Made by a program: the position numbers and the translations under genes. Positions 26,607 to 36,492 of a DNA stretch of 64,000 bases are shown piece by piece. The notes beneath the pieces are model-generated. The model saw only the letters and a program-made list of their open reading frames with translations. It did not search any database and was not told the origin of the DNA. How positions within the stretch are numbered: the stretch's first letter is position 1; every line of letters starts with the position of its first letter. Location of the stretch: NCBI GenBank assembly GCA_036502005.1, contig DASXZH010000039.1:85902-149901 (forward strand). The letters run 5' to 3'. The stretch is from DASXZH01 sp036502005. GTDB lineage: Bacteria; Armatimonadota; Fimbriimonadia; Fimbriimonadales; Fimbriimonadaceae.

Positions 26607-29504
26607 ATGAACCCCGTCGCGAAAGGGCGCATCTCCCGCGTTCTTTCTACCTCCAACACCGCTGCCGTCGATGCTCTCCTGAAAAGAGCCGAGATTCAAA
26701 TAGAGTTTGCCGAAGCATTCATTGAAGCGGCCGCCAAAGAAGTCCCCACAAACAGTCCAGAACTAGTAAAACAAGCGAGAGCCAAGCTGGAGAACTTCGA
26801 TCCAACCAAGGGCCTACCCAGCTTCCAAAAGCTCGTCGCAGAAATAGAGCAAGACCTCAAAGAGATCGGCCAAGCCGCCAAGAAATACACCATCCACTGC
26901 GTGGGGCACGGCCACATCGATATGAACTGGATGTGGAGTTGGCCGGAAACCGTCTCCATGACGCACGATACCTTCGCATCCGTGCTCAACTTCATGAAGC
27001 TCTACCCGGACTTCACTTACTCCCAAAGCCAAGCCAGCGTCTACGCGGCCATAGAAAAACACCATCCGGCCATGTTTAAGGAGATCCAAGAGCGGGTGAA
27101 GGAGGGCCGCTGGGAGGTCACCGCCGTCCATTGGGTGGAAGGCGACAAGAATCTCGCCTCCGGCGAGGCCCTATGCCGGCACTTGCTCTACACCCGTGAG
27201 TATTTCAAGGAAAAATTCCATCTAGCACCGGAAGATGTGCCTATCGATTGGGAGCCGGATACCTTCGGGCATGCCAACACAATCCCCTCGATCTTGGCTC
27301 AAGGCGGGGTCAAGTTTTACTATTCTTGCCGAACTGGCGGTGGTGTGGACCACCCGCTAACGGGCCAGCCTCGCCCGCCCCTTTTCTACTGGGAGGCGCC
27401 AAATGGCGCTCGCGTTTTGGTTAACCGAGAAACCACTTGGTACAACAGCTACGTCAACATCGGCGACGACGTGGCCATGCCTATGGTCGAATTTGTGAAG
27501 CAAACCAAGCTTCACGAGTGGCTGAATATCTACGGAATTGGCAACCACGGCGGAGGGCCGACCAAAGTCGAGATCGACTATCTAAAGCTGCTGGATACGT
27601 TCCCAATCTATCCGCGTGTCATTTTCAGCACGTGCAAAACATATTACGAACGGGTTGAGAAGGAAGCCAAAGAGAGCAAGATCGAGCTGCCCGTTCTGAA
27701 CCACGAACTGAACTATGAGTTCACCGGCTGCTACACGTCACAAAGCCTGATTAAACAGGCAAACCGATTCGGAGAGAACTATTGCGTTGAAGCGGAGACG
27801 CTCTCCTTAATCAGCGGCCACGAGAATCGCAAGCCACTACGAGACGCTTGGCGCAACGTGCTTTTCAACCATTTCCACGATATTCTTCCCGGTTCCGGCG
27901 TTCGCGAAACACGCGAGCACGCAACTGGGCTATTCCAAGAAGTCGGCGCGATTACGGGCGCAATCAAACGTGAAGCCCTAAAGGGCATTGGCAGAGAAAT
28001 CGATACCTATTCCCTCCTACCCAAATCGCCCGAGGCCGAAGAAGAAAAAGCGGAGGGTACCAAGAATCAGAATAGTTTTGAAGCAGGATCCGGCATCGGC
28101 GCCGGGCGCACCGGCTACTCGCAGGTGTCCGGTGGCGGCAAGTATTTCAAGGCATTTGTCGTTTACAACCCGTGTGCGTGGGCGCGCTCGGAACCGATCA
28201 AGGTCGCCCTTTACGATACCGATTTCAACCCCGAGAACGTGGTTGCCCTCGACGAAAAAGGCGTCGCCTACCCCACCGTTTTCCTTGCCGCCGGCGAAGA
28301 TTGGGGCCATAAGAAGATCACGATGCTGTTCTATGCCCAGGATGTGCCGGCTCTCGGATACAAAACCTACCTTCTTTGCGAAGGGGCTGCCAACGCCAAT
28401 GTGCCCCTCATCAGGGCTCTCAATAACGAGACCTTCGAGACTCCGCAAATGATTATCGAGTTCGACCGCCAAAGCGGCGGCCTCAAGCAGGCCCGTCTTA
28501 AGGCCACATCTCAAGAGTTTTCAAATGGCGGTTTTGGAACCTGGCGCAATGTTGTTGAGCACGATAAATTTATGTCCGCTTGGATATTGGGCGAGGAAGT
28601 AGAGAGAAAGAATCTCAGATCCAGTTCGTTCCACACCTACGGCCCGCGTTGGAACATTGGAACGACTCTGCCCGAGGGTCCCGGCGCGATCGCTGGGCGG
28701 GCAGAATCCACCCTGGATGTTTTGGGCACTAAGAGCTCCGTTCAACTAAACGCCCTCGTGCATCCACTTCAACCAAGGTTGGACTTTGAAGCCGTGGTCG
28801 ATTGGCGCGAGATCGGCGACAAAACGGTTGGCATTCCTGGCTTGTTGGTCGATTTCGAAACCAGTTCCATGGTAACCGAAACGATTTATGAGACCCCCTT
28901 TGGCACGGTCACACACAAACCACAAACTAGAGCTGAGATTCCAAGTTTGCGGTTCTGCCACGTCAAGCTGGACACCGGCGGAGCATTTACCCTCCTTCAA
29001 GACTGCAAATATGGATTTGAGACTTACGATCAAGGGCTGAAGATGAGAGTCGTGCGCTCTTCGTTCAATCCCGATCATGCGCCGGAAGTGGCCCAAACCA
29101 ACTTAAGGTATGCGGTTCAGTTTCATAGCAAGTCGCCCTCAAAGGCCGAGCTTTGCAGAATGGGCGCGGCCTGGAACCATCCTTTCATCGTGTCGCCCTT
29201 GGAACTTCACAATGGCAAAGCGCCGACGACAAGAAGTTTCGCGGAGGTCGCAACGCCAAACGTGGTGCTCTCAAGCCTAAAACAAGCCGAACATCAAGAC
29301 GGTATCGTTCTAAGGCTAACCGAATACGAAGGCAAGGAAACAGAGGCTGTTCTCACCCTTGACCCGACCTTAACTGCTGGAAAATCAAAAGCCGAATGTG
29401 TCGACCTAATGGAGCGGGCAACGGAAGGTGACGCGAAACTCGAAGGTAATCGCGTCACTGTAACGATCAAGCCAAATAGCTTTGTGAGCCTGCTCTTGAG
29501 CTAA
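26607..29504 (+). CDS. Alpha-mannosidase, GH38
   Basis: 965-residue retaining, metal-dependent alpha-mannosidase. VGHGHIDMNWMW (H103, D105 as Zn ligands), WEPDTFGH with the expected nucleophile D218, and NHFHDILPGSG (421-431, third His ligand) are clear. The remainder matches the GH38 middle helical domain and C-terminal beta domains, with a linker around 475-505 (EAEEEKAEGTKNQNSFEAGSG). No signal peptide, so probably cytosolic, acting on imported mannosides. TATTCT at 26594-26599 is only 7 nt before the ATG, which would mean a leaderless or nearly leaderless transcript. Confidence 0.95.
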   Translation: MNPVAKGRISRVLSTSNTAAVDALLKRAEIQIEFAEAFIEAAAKEVPTNSPELVKQARAKLENFDPTKGLPSFQKLVAEIEQDLKEIGQAAKKYTIHCVGHGHIDMNWMWSWPETVSMTHDTFASVLNFMKLYPDFTYSQSQASVYAAIEKHHPAMFKEIQERVKEGRWEVTAVHWVEGDKNLASGEALCRHLLYTREYFKEKFHLAPEDVPIDWEPDTFGHANTIPSILAQGGVKFYYSCRTGGGVDHPLTGQPRPPLFYWEAPNGARVLVNRETTWYNSYVNIGDDVAMPMVEFVKQTKLHEWLNIYGIGNHGGGPTKVEIDYLKLLDTFPIYPRVIFSTCKTYYERVEKEAKESKIELPVLNHELNYEFTGCYTSQSLIKQANRFGENYCVEAETLSLISGHENRKPLRDAWRNVLFNHFHDILPGSGVRETREHATGLFQEVGAITGAIKREALKGIGREIDTYSLLPKSPEAEEEKAEGTKNQNSFEAGSGIGAGRTGYSQVSGGGKYFKAFVVYNPCAWARSEPIKVALYDTDFNPENVVALDEKGVAYPTVFLAAGEDWGHKKITMLFYAQDVPALGYKTYLLCEGAANANVPLIRALNNETFETPQMIIEFDRQSGGLKQARLKATSQEFSNGGFGTWRNVVEHDKFMSAWILGEEVERKNLRSSSFHTYGPRWNIGTTLPEGPGAIAGRAESTLDVLGTKSSVQLNALVHPLQPRLDFEAVVDWREIGDKTVGIPGLLVDFETSSMVTETIYETPFGTVTHKPQTRAEIPSLRFCHVKLDTGGAFTLLQDCKYGFETYDQGLKMRVVRSSFNPDHAPEVAQTNLRYAVQFHSKSPSKAELCRMGAAWNHPFIVSPLELHNGKAPTTRSFAEVATPNVVLSSLKQAEHQDGIVLRLTEYEGKETEAVLTLDPTLTAGKSKAECVDLMERATEGDAKLEGNRVTVTIKPNSFVSLLLS

Positions 29505-29728
29505 ATCCCGGCTCCGGTTGATCCGCCCGTTGTGCCGCCAGTGGTTCCACCAGTAGTTCCACCAACCGTGCCCCCAATACCTCCGCTCGTGCCCGCGGTT
29601 GAGCCCGTGGTCGCTCCGGTTAATCCGCCCGGAGGTCCGCTACCATCGTTGCTGGTTCCTCCGCAGCCGATTACAAAAGCGGCTATACAAAACAAAGCGA
29701 TAAAAATGACAGGTCTGCTAACGCGCAT
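29501..29728 (-). CDS. Small Gly/Thr-repeat lipoprotein
   Basis: 75 residues: basic start, hydrophobic helix and lipobox VIGC, then a low-complexity mature part made of GGT/TGG repeats (TTGGTTGGTTGGSTGAGI). ATG at 29728 is preferred over GTG at 29740 because AAAGG lies about 11 nt upstream of it and abuts the GTG. Convergent with the GH38 gene, overlapping it by 4 nt. Function unknown; probably a surface lipoprotein. Confidence 0.6.
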   Translation of the reverse strand: MRVSRPVIFIALFCIAAFVIGCGGTSNDGSGPPGGLTGATTGSTAGTSGGIGGTVGGTTGGTTGGTTGGSTGAGI

Positions 29729-29826
29729 AAACAATTTCACCTTTCTATGGAACAGTTTGCCCTAGCAATAGACGGTAAAGCGAACTTATTCCGTTCTCAT
29801 ATACGTTACCTGGTGCCGGGCCAATT

Positions 29827-32469
29827 CTAAGTAGCTTCCACAACAGAACTTGAACCGATTGCATAAGCTACTGCCGCTTCGGCCGATAATCCGCTTCCTT
29901 CGCCCCACTTTCTGAAAAATGGAGCTTCTCCAAGAGACTTCGTTAACTTCTGAACGAGAGCTTCGTGGGCTGGAACCTCGATTCTAGAAAGTGTTTGATG
30001 GATCTGGCTTCTTACGGATGATGCGGCACCTAGAAGAACGGCGGCCCGATCATCTTGCCCAAGACGGTTAGATAACACCGCAAGCGACTTTAATGACATA
30101 GCCACGCCGCGAAGATCCTGCTGGCCGTACCAATTCGTGAGCGCCGAGTTTAGTAAAGGTTCGGCTGCTTCAAACGAATCCTGCTCTAACTCAAGCTGGG
30201 CGATGTTGAATCTCACCATAATCACGGCCCACTCATTCCCAAGCTGGAGATTTAGCTGCAGTGCTTCAACAAGAGTGGCGCGGGCTTCATCGTAGCGCTT
30301 CAACTCGATAAATAGGCCTCCGAGATTGCTCAATGCTGTCGCAAGCATTCCGTCCTTTCTTGTCTGTTGAAAGTAAGAGATGGTGTTTTGGAAGGCGGCG
30401 ACCGCCGAATCGAGTCTTCCCAGCCCTCGATAACAGATCCCTAAGTTTCCTGAAACAGTGGCGCGCAAATCCTCATTTCTAATTTTCGTGGCCAGGTCAA
30501 GCGCGTGCTCAAAATAAGGCACGGCCGATTCTTCGTCGCCGCATGCCGTGAGAAAAACACCAAGGATGCTGAGACATTTCGCCCTGGGCTCCGAAACTTC
30601 ATACGGTGTACTCGATAACAGGCGCTCAAGCCAGATTTTGCCCTCCGTAAAGTATCCTCGCTTGTACCAAAACATTTGAAAGCCCCGTATCAGTTTGTGA
30701 GCAGCTTCCACGTTCTTTCCTGCATCCAATGTCCACTCGATCGCTAACCGAATGTTATGGCGTTCCCGATTGAGCTGCGTGATCAACTGACTCTGCTTTG
30801 GACCCCGAATTTCTGCATCAGTTTGTGCAGCCAAGCCAAGCATCCATTTAAGGTGAAGATTCTTTACGGTCGTAAGTTCTCCAGCCTCTTGCAGGCACCG
30901 ATGCGCAAATTGCCAAAGAGCTTGGTACAGGCTGTCCCGATGCTGGTGGACGCCAAGTCTCTGCCTCCGAACAAGGCCCTTCTGAACAAGCAGAGTTTGG
31001 GCGTGCTTAATCTGCTCGGGAAGGAGGTCCGGATCGGCACAAATCAATTCAGCGGCAGCCGGATCCCAGCCATCCGAAAAAACAGCCAATCGGCGAAACA
31101 CTTTCTTTTCAGCAAGAGGCAGCGACTGATAAATCCATTCCAAAACTCGGTCCACAAGTTTCTGGAGGTCTCGACTTCGAGTACTGAGAGATCCATCGCT
31201 CAAATATTTGATTTGGGCGAGGATCTCTGTGGCTTTCAGAACCCTAAACTTGGAAGCGACTAGCTCAATCGCTAATGGCATTCCCCGAAGAATCTTGCAA
31301 ATCTCGGTGAAGACAGATTGGTCGGACGGCGCAACTACAAAGCCGGGCATAATTTCGCGAACTCGCTGAAGCAAAAGGGTGCACGAATCAGCGTAGCCAT
31401 CATGGTGCGCATTGTCGAGCGGTTGCAAATGGAATAAGGCTTCATTGGTAAACCCGAGCGGCTCTCGGCACGTAATAAGAACCTCTGCGCCTTTTATATC
31501 GCCAAAAAGGAAGTTCACCTGCTGTGCGATGGCCTGGGGTAGGTTGTCGCAGTTATCCAGTATCAGCAGTAGCTGCCTTCCATGCAGTTGATCCCTAAGA
31601 AGGTTTACAAGTTCCCCGCCCGATGCATCGATGAACGGTAACTCACTAGCAATACTCTCCGCAATGAACGAGGACTCAGTAAGTTCTCCAAGGTCAATTC
31701 GAAAGGCCCCGTCAGGATAATCGTGCAACAAAATCCGAGCGATCTGCTCCACGATACGACTCTTTCCAACCCCCGACGCACCGGTAACGGTTAGCACTTT
31801 GAAATCGCGCAACCGAGCCGCAATTTCGAACATCTCCTTTTCTCTGCCGACAAGCACATTATGGGAGTGGCCAATATTCGTAAAAGGCTCTTCCATGGAC
31901 CGAATGGGTGGAAATTCCGAGGGAATGCCATCGGCGACGACTTGGAAGACTCTTTGAGGGGTTTGAGACACCTCGGAGCGGTGCAAGCCCAGGTCTTTGA
32001 AGTTAACATCATCGCCAACTTGGAGCCGTGCAAGTTCCCGAGTTGAGAGCGAGATCAAAATTTGGTGGACATGAGCGAGATCTTTTAATCCGACTGCTTC
32101 CTCAAGGGCTGATTCCGTTTTGAGGGTCCCCTCTCCCGAAACCTCACCCGTCAATACTGCGGCTCGCAGGGCCGGAGTAAATCCATCTACTGCTTGTTTC
32201 AAGACAGCCTTTTGGATCTCGATCATCGCTTCGATGGCGGAGCTGGCCCTTGCAAACGCATAGACAAACTCATAGCGTCCAATCCGATCTTTGATCTGAA
32301 TGCCGCCGTAGGAGTCAACATTGCTATCGACCAGTCGATGGACGTCGTCACAAAGACGCAGCCAGCCTTCAACGCCTCCCATCACCAGCTGGGAAAACGA
32401 AACATCAACCACCGCGAAACTTACGGTTTCTGCACTTAGGGCGTCGAGCGCCGCCTTCATGCATTCCAT
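29827..32469 (-). CDS. Cyclase-homology/STAND ATPase/TPR regulator
   Basis: 880 residues. Residues 1-180 resemble a class III nucleotidyl-cyclase homology domain (VDSYGGIQIKDRIGRYEFVYAF, ALRAAVLTGEV) but lack convincing metal-binding Asp pairs, so it is probably a sensor. A STAND/NB-ARC-like ATPase follows: Walker A GASGVGKS (230-237), Walker B LLLILDNCD (D305), ITCREP sensor, GMPLAIELVASKF. The C-terminal half is TPR (GDEESAVPYFEHALDLA; LSNLGGLFIELKRYDEARATLVEAL). Unlike MalT/LuxR relatives no C-terminal HTH is seen, so the output is unclear. Its ribosome-binding region follows a strong hairpin. Confidence 0.85.
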   Translation of the reverse strand: MECMKAALDALSAETVSFAVVDVSFSQLVMGGVEGWLRLCDDVHRLVDSNVDSYGGIQIKDRIGRYEFVYAFARASSAIEAMIEIQKAVLKQAVDGFTPALRAAVLTGEVSGEGTLKTESALEEAVGLKDLAHVHQILISLSTRELARLQVGDDVNFKDLGLHRSEVSQTPQRVFQVVADGIPSEFPPIRSMEEPFTNIGHSHNVLVGREKEMFEIAARLRDFKVLTVTGASGVGKSRIVEQIARILLHDYPDGAFRIDLGELTESSFIAESIASELPFIDASGGELVNLLRDQLHGRQLLLILDNCDNLPQAIAQQVNFLFGDIKGAEVLITCREPLGFTNEALFHLQPLDNAHHDGYADSCTLLLQRVREIMPGFVVAPSDQSVFTEICKILRGMPLAIELVASKFRVLKATEILAQIKYLSDGSLSTRSRDLQKLVDRVLEWIYQSLPLAEKKVFRRLAVFSDGWDPAAAELICADPDLLPEQIKHAQTLLVQKGLVRRQRLGVHQHRDSLYQALWQFAHRCLQEAGELTTVKNLHLKWMLGLAAQTDAEIRGPKQSQLITQLNRERHNIRLAIEWTLDAGKNVEAAHKLIRGFQMFWYKRGYFTEGKIWLERLLSSTPYEVSEPRAKCLSILGVFLTACGDEESAVPYFEHALDLATKIRNEDLRATVSGNLGICYRGLGRLDSAVAAFQNTISYFQQTRKDGMLATALSNLGGLFIELKRYDEARATLVEALQLNLQLGNEWAVIMVRFNIAQLELEQDSFEAAEPLLNSALTNWYGQQDLRGVAMSLKSLAVLSNRLGQDDRAAVLLGAASSVRSQIHQTLSRIEVPAHEALVQKLTKSLGEAPFFRKWGEGSGLSAEAAVAYAIGSSSVVEAT

Positions 32470-32478
32470 TCTGCATGA

Positions 32479-32516
32479 TTAAGCCCCTAAATTTTCCAAA
32501 AAATTCAGGGGCTTAA
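32479..32516 (-). promoter_or_regulatory. Hairpin in front of the STAND regulator start
   Basis: TTAAGCCCCT pairs with AGGGGCTTAA, extended after one mismatch by AATTTT/AAAATT, with a 4-nt CCAA loop. It ends 9 nt before the ATG at 32469, so it would cover any ribosome-binding site of that gene; on the minus strand no T-tract follows. It could be a terminator for the upstream gene (32550-32963) or a translational control element. Confidence 0.55.
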
Positions 32517-32549
32517 GATTCACGATACGGTCTAGCCAGAAGAAAATGC

Positions 32550-32963
32550 TTAGTTCTTGAGGCGAACTGCTTCGCTCTTCAGATCAAAGGTCTCAACATA
32601 AGTAGTTGCAGAGGATGAGACATTATTGGCCAAAGAGTTAACTTGAACGTATCCGCCCGCCGTACCACTAAAGGTTGCGCTGTATGTGGTTGACTTAGTG
32701 CCCGCCGAAATAACGACGCTGCTGGGGATCGACGAGAACTGGGTCGGGTCGGAAGTCGTCACAGAAACAGTCTCATCCGCTGTTGGAGCGGAATTTACGC
32801 TGACAGTGATGTTAATTGTCTGATTCGGATAGCAAACTGCGGGAATAGACGTAAACGGCATATAGCCTGGTTCCCTGTGTAGAGCCGCCGAATTCTGGTG
32901 AGTTGGACCTGCAAAAAAGAAAGCAGGCAATAGTGTGATACCCAATACAAGCTTTGTAATCAT
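32550..32963 (-). CDS. Secreted beta-sandwich (Ig-like) protein
   Basis: 137 residues with signal peptide (MITKLVLGITLLPAFFFAG). The mature part is a Thr/Ser-rich beta pattern with NQTINITVSVNSAPTADETVSVTTSDPTQFSSIPSSVVI, like bacterial Ig-like/fibronectin-type surface domains. Function unknown. It lies 80 bp upstream of the STAND regulator on the same strand with a hairpin between. Confidence 0.6.
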   Translation of the reverse strand: MITKLVLGITLLPAFFFAGPTHQNSAALHREPGYMPFTSIPAVCYPNQTINITVSVNSAPTADETVSVTTSDPTQFSSIPSSVVISAGTKSTTYSATFSGTAGGYVQVNSLANNVSSSATTYVETFDLKSEAVRLKN

Positions 32964-33104
32964 GGCGCACTTGGTATCGCAAGAACTGTGCCACTGAAAG
33001 CTCGCAACGGTTAGAACCCAGCCTTTTTACTTGCGAAGAAGGGCTGTCTTTTTGTGGTCCTTATTGGACTTCTCACTCGTTCCTATCTGAGGACATTCTA
33101 AAAG

Positions 33105-33440
33105 ATGAAGCGGCTGTGGATTACCGTATCGCTATTGATGCTTTCTGTGGGCGGGCTTACGTTTATTGGAAACACCCGCACAATTTCGAACCAGCCTGAC
33201 AAGGCTGTTAATCCGTGGGACTCACTTCCGTTTACGGCGCGAGAATGGGCCAGGCAAACTCTTTTGCCTTACAGGAAGATCCCGCTTAAGAATGGCGGTT
33301 CGATGTCCGTTCAAGAAGCCTACGACCTTTATCTAAAGGCCGGACAACCACCTTATCCCGATATGTCCACACCCGGCCTGGTCACGGACGACGAGATCAA
33401 GGCTCAGATGAAGTTGAGCGAACGCGTTAATAAGAAATAA
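33105..33440 (+). CDS. Secreted or anchored protein of unknown function (111 aa)
   Basis: MKRLWITVSLLMLSVGGLTFIG is a signal peptide or anchor; the mature part is polar with WDSLPFTAREWARQTLLPYRKIPLKNGGSMSVQEAYDLYLKAG, predicted helical. No family recognised. Convergent with the anti-sigma gene, 4 bp apart at the stops. Confidence 0.55.
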   Translation: MKRLWITVSLLMLSVGGLTFIGNTRTISNQPDKAVNPWDSLPFTAREWARQTLLPYRKIPLKNGGSMSVQEAYDLYLKAGQPPYPDMSTPGLVTDDEIKAQMKLSERVNKK

Positions 33441-33444
33441 TTTC

Positions 33445-34179
33445 TTAATGCGTGGACAGAGTGTCCGCTACTCTACAAAGTTGATCGATCGGGCGATCGC
33501 CGGCAAGAATGTATTCATTGCCTTGGTTCGACCAAAGAATGCAGTTCACGTCTTTAATCGTCCCACCGGAATAGCTGCTGTGGCCTTCAATCGGTTCCAC
33601 ATCGGAAATGGCGCTCGTCTTTTCAATAACGAACAACTTCAACTCGCCGTCAGAGTCTTGCATAACCGCTTCCGCGATTCGGCGGCCATCCTTTAGCTGG
33701 CCCTGCCCGCCGCCTACTACCGAAACACGACCTGGCTGAACCTGCATTGTTTTGCTAAGGTTGTCCTGAAGCCACTTCTGAACGTCGTCTGGGGTTTGAG
33801 ATCGAGGTGCCGAGATCGGAACCAAGCTGGCCGAAGCCACATCGTTGGTGCGCAGGCTGCCGCCGGTCATTCGATTGAAAAATGCTGCGCCACCGATAAC
33901 GCAAATGAAAACTCCACAGATGGCCCAAGAATAGCGGCCCACAAAGGACTCAACTCTCTTGGTTTTATCGATTTCCTGAAGGCGTTTTGTGCAGAGCTTC
34001 CATGTTTCTTCGCACTCTGGGTGGACGCATTTGGTAACTAAAACCGCTTTTACTTCGCGAACCGCGTACCACTCAAGTTCGGCCTGCGGTGTATTTTTGA
34101 TGTATTCCTGAACCTTTACTCTCTGCTCAGGTGTGAGCTCATCATCTACGAGCGCGTGTACATCAATCCAATCGTTCAT
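33445..34179 (-). CDS. Membrane-anchored anti-sigma factor
   Basis: 244 residues. The N-terminal cytosolic part (MNDWIDVHALVDDELTPEQRVKVQEYI) has the start of an anti-sigma domain of the RsiW/zinc-finger type; the usual HxxxCxxC is altered (CVHPEC appears later), so zinc binding is uncertain. One membrane helix (YSWAICGVFICVIGGAAFF, about 104-122) leads to a periplasmic domain of about 110 residues. It starts 3 bp after the ECF sigma gene, the usual arrangement for a cognate pair. Confidence 0.8.
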   Translation of the reverse strand: MNDWIDVHALVDDELTPEQRVKVQEYIKNTPQAELEWYAVREVKAVLVTKCVHPECEETWKLCTKRLQEIDKTKRVESFVGRYSWAICGVFICVIGGAAFFNRMTGGSLRTNDVASASLVPISAPRSQTPDDVQKWLQDNLSKTMQVQPGRVSVVGGGQGQLKDGRRIAEAVMQDSDGELKLFVIEKTSAISDVEPIEGHSSYSGGTIKDVNCILWSNQGNEYILAGDRPIDQLCRVADTLSTH

Positions 34180-34182
34180 GCG

Positions 34183-34740
34183 TTATTCCCCATGCTTTAT
34201 GAACCCTTCTTTTCGGGCATATTCCGTTAACTGCTTTCTCAAGATGGCTCTTCCTCTTGCGAGACGGGATCTAACGGTTCCAATCGGGACGTCGGTTGCA
34301 TCCGCGATTTCCTGATAGGTCATCCCTTCTATATCGCTAAGGATCACTGCCAATCTAAAATCCTCGGGGACCTTTCCAAGAGCTTCTTCAACTTCTGATC
34401 CTACAAGTTCATCGAAGAGCTTTCGGTCCGGTTCCTCGTTCTCCACAGCCGTCGGCTCCATGGCATTTTCATCTTCCAGGGAACCTAGTTGTGGTGTGCG
34501 CTGCTTTTGCCTGTACTTGTTAATATAAAGATTGGTAACAATTCGAAGGATCCAAGCTTTAAAGTTGCTTCCATCGAACCGGTCCCACGCTTCATAGGCG
34601 CGGACGATCGCTTCTTGAGCTAAATCTTCCGCTTCCTCTCGCGAACGAGTAAGGCGCAAGGCAGTGCCGAAAACGGAGGGGAACACCTTTTCCGCCTGCC
34701 TTTCAAAAGCGTCTCTTTGGTTACGCTTTCCGAGGAGCAT
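34183..34740 (-). CDS. ECF-family RNA polymerase sigma factor
   Basis: 185 residues with sigma region 2 (FGTALRLTRSREEAEDLAQEAIVRAYEAWDRF, then FKAWILRIVTNLYINKYRQ) and region 4 (VPEDFRLAVILSDIEGMTYQEIADATDVPIGTVRSRLARGRAIL), linked by an acidic stretch. Members respond to envelope or environmental stress and are held by the anti-sigma encoded next. A GGAAC (34798-34794, minus strand) with TGTT 17 nt further on is a weak candidate for an autoregulated ECF promoter. No good Shine-Dalgarno precedes the ATG. Confidence 0.93.
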   Translation of the reverse strand: MLLGKRNQRDAFERQAEKVFPSVFGTALRLTRSREEAEDLAQEAIVRAYEAWDRFDGSNFKAWILRIVTNLYINKYRQKQRTPQLGSLEDENAMEPTAVENEEPDRKLFDELVGSEVEEALGKVPEDFRLAVILSDIEGMTYQEIADATDVPIGTVRSRLARGRAILRKQLTEYARKEGFIKHGE

Positions 34741-34960
34741 GGAGAAGGAAGTGTACCTCTCGTATTCGTGCCAACAATCGATGGTTACGCATAGTTCCCA
34801 GGTTGTTACGAGATTTTTGGAGATAGGTGAGGGCTGACGAGTGCTGGAGCGAAAGATCGTAATAGGACACTAAATGCAGGGTCGTTTTCGCAAGGCGGTA
34901 TTCGGACCGTTGCTTTCCGAGCCCCCACGTTGTGGCCAAATATGTTACTATCCTAGGAAC

Positions 34961-35425
34961 ATGGCCATAAATGACCTATTGACTGTGACGCCGGTTATTG
35001 GGGGTGCTGTTGCATTGCTAACATTAGCGAAGGCGGTACGTGAATTTACGGTGCAGAATGCAGACAAACGAACAAAACAATTCTTAGAACTGCGTAAATG
35101 GTATCGCGAGAATTTGGAATTTCAGCGAATAACTCAGTTGATTGCAAGAAATGATCCAGAGTTGGCCACCATGGAGCTTCACGTTCGTTTCGAGTTCATG
35201 GGTTTTTTGGAAGATATAGCCTTCCTCGTGAACAGCGGAGTTTTACGAGAAGAGGTAGCTTATTACGTTTTCGGGGCCGACCTCATGGCTGCGTGGGGCA
35301 ACGACATTTTCTGGGGAGATGAATTACGAGGCGACAGGTACTGGACACTTCTCCGAGATTTCACCTTGCGTATGACTGAATTAGACAAGAGATTTATCTA
35401 CAACCGAAAGAAAATGACGCTTTAA
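34961..35425 (+). CDS. Membrane-anchored protein of unknown function (DUF4760-like)
   Basis: 154 residues from the ATG at 34961, preceded by TAGGA; the frame extends to 34874 without support. An N-terminal hydrophobic segment (VTPVIGGAVALLTLAKAVREF) is followed by a soluble helical domain (KQFLELRKWYREN, ELHVRFEFMGFLEDIAFLVNSGVL, LRDFTLRMTELDKRFI). The layout resembles DUF4760-type proteins, but that is a weak resemblance. Monocistronic. Confidence 0.6.
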   Translation: MAINDLLTVTPVIGGAVALLTLAKAVREFTVQNADKRTKQFLELRKWYRENLEFQRITQLIARNDPELATMELHVRFEFMGFLEDIAFLVNSGVLREEVAYYVFGADLMAAWGNDIFWGDELRGDRYWTLLRDFTLRMTELDKRFIYNRKKMTL

Positions 35426-35682
35426 CGGCTTTATTCCGGCACCATTTTCCAAAATCTCAATCTCTCTAGCAGCTACCGTTTGCCCCAACAAAAGGTTGTT
35501 GCAAGCCTCCTAAATCCGAAGTTAGCGACAACCACCAGGGGCCACGAGGCTCCGAGCGGAGTTCTGGGTAAGTCGCAATGAAAGTCTCCGGTCCGCATAG
35601 TCTGCCCCGAGCAAAGCAACTTGAAAGAATGTGTGGCGCACAGAAGAGCCTAAGTCTGGAGACTAAGACCGTGACGTTCCTG

Positions 35683-36492
35683 TCACCAGCCACTACTCTG
35701 CATCCACTCAAAAATGGTCGCTTTATTTTCGTCCGGTAGATTGACCGATTCGGAGGAGAGGGCCGTCCCCAGTGTCTCACGAAAAGAACTGGCAACAGCA
35801 TTCATCACCAACGTGTCCAAGTTGGCTCGACTGCCGCCGGATTGCGCTTCCTCAAGCGCCCCGATGTATTCAGCTCGTTGCGCTACTTTCAAAACGGCGA
35901 TTGGATAACCGTGGCGAAGAAGCATCAGGTTGAGTAAGAGCCTGCCAACACGGCCGTTCCCATCCTTAAAAGGGTGAATAGTCACGAACTTAAGGTGCGC
36001 CTCGCTGGCAAGCTCCACCGGGTGAAGAGGCGGATTTGACGTGAGCCATTGGATAAACGCTTCCATCAGTTCTGGAACCTTAAGATGCGAAGGGTAGACA
36101 TACTCCGTGCCTGCCGCCTTGACATCGAGATTTCTATAGCCTCCAGCATCGCCATTACTTTGGCCCTTCATGACCAGACTATGAATCTCGCGGATCTCGC
36201 GCGCGCCGAGTGGTGTCTGGTCGCTAGCAAGCTGCAAGACAAAGTCCAGCGCTTCCTTGTGCCCAATAACCTCTAAGTGCTCTATCAGAGATTTGCCACC
36301 GATAGTTACACCCTTTTCGATGATGATTTGGGTCTCACTCTGGGTGAGCGTATTGCCCTCGATGGCAGTGGAATGGTGGGTGAGGGCAACCTCGTAACGA
36401 TTACGCAGCTCTTTAACAACCTCTGGCGGTAAAGGGCGGATGGACTGCAGCCACCCATGGGCGGTGGTGAGATCGGCTAGTGTGACAGTCAT
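35683..36492 (-). CDS. Fic family protein (class II, autoinhibited)
   Basis: 269 residues. The Fic active site HPFKDGNGRVGR (H173 catalytic) matches HxFx(D/E)GNGRxxR, predicting transfer of AMP (or another NMP) to a protein hydroxyl. The inhibitory alpha motif STAIEGN (41-47) lies N-terminal to the Fic domain, placing it in class II. A helical N-terminus (about 1-30) and C-terminal HTH-like stretch are present; there is no separate antitoxin gene. Targets are unknown. It seems monocistronic. Confidence 0.92.
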   Translation of the reverse strand: MTVTLADLTTAHGWLQSIRPLPPEVVKELRNRYEVALTHHSTAIEGNTLTQSETQIIIEKGVTIGGKSLIEHLEVIGHKEALDFVLQLASDQTPLGAREIREIHSLVMKGQSNGDAGGYRNLDVKAAGTEYVYPSHLKVPELMEAFIQWLTSNPPLHPVELASEAHLKFVTIHPFKDGNGRVGRLLLNLMLLRHGYPIAVLKVAQRAEYIGALEEAQSGGSRANLDTLVMNAVASSFRETLGTALSSESVNLPDENKATIFEWMQSSGW

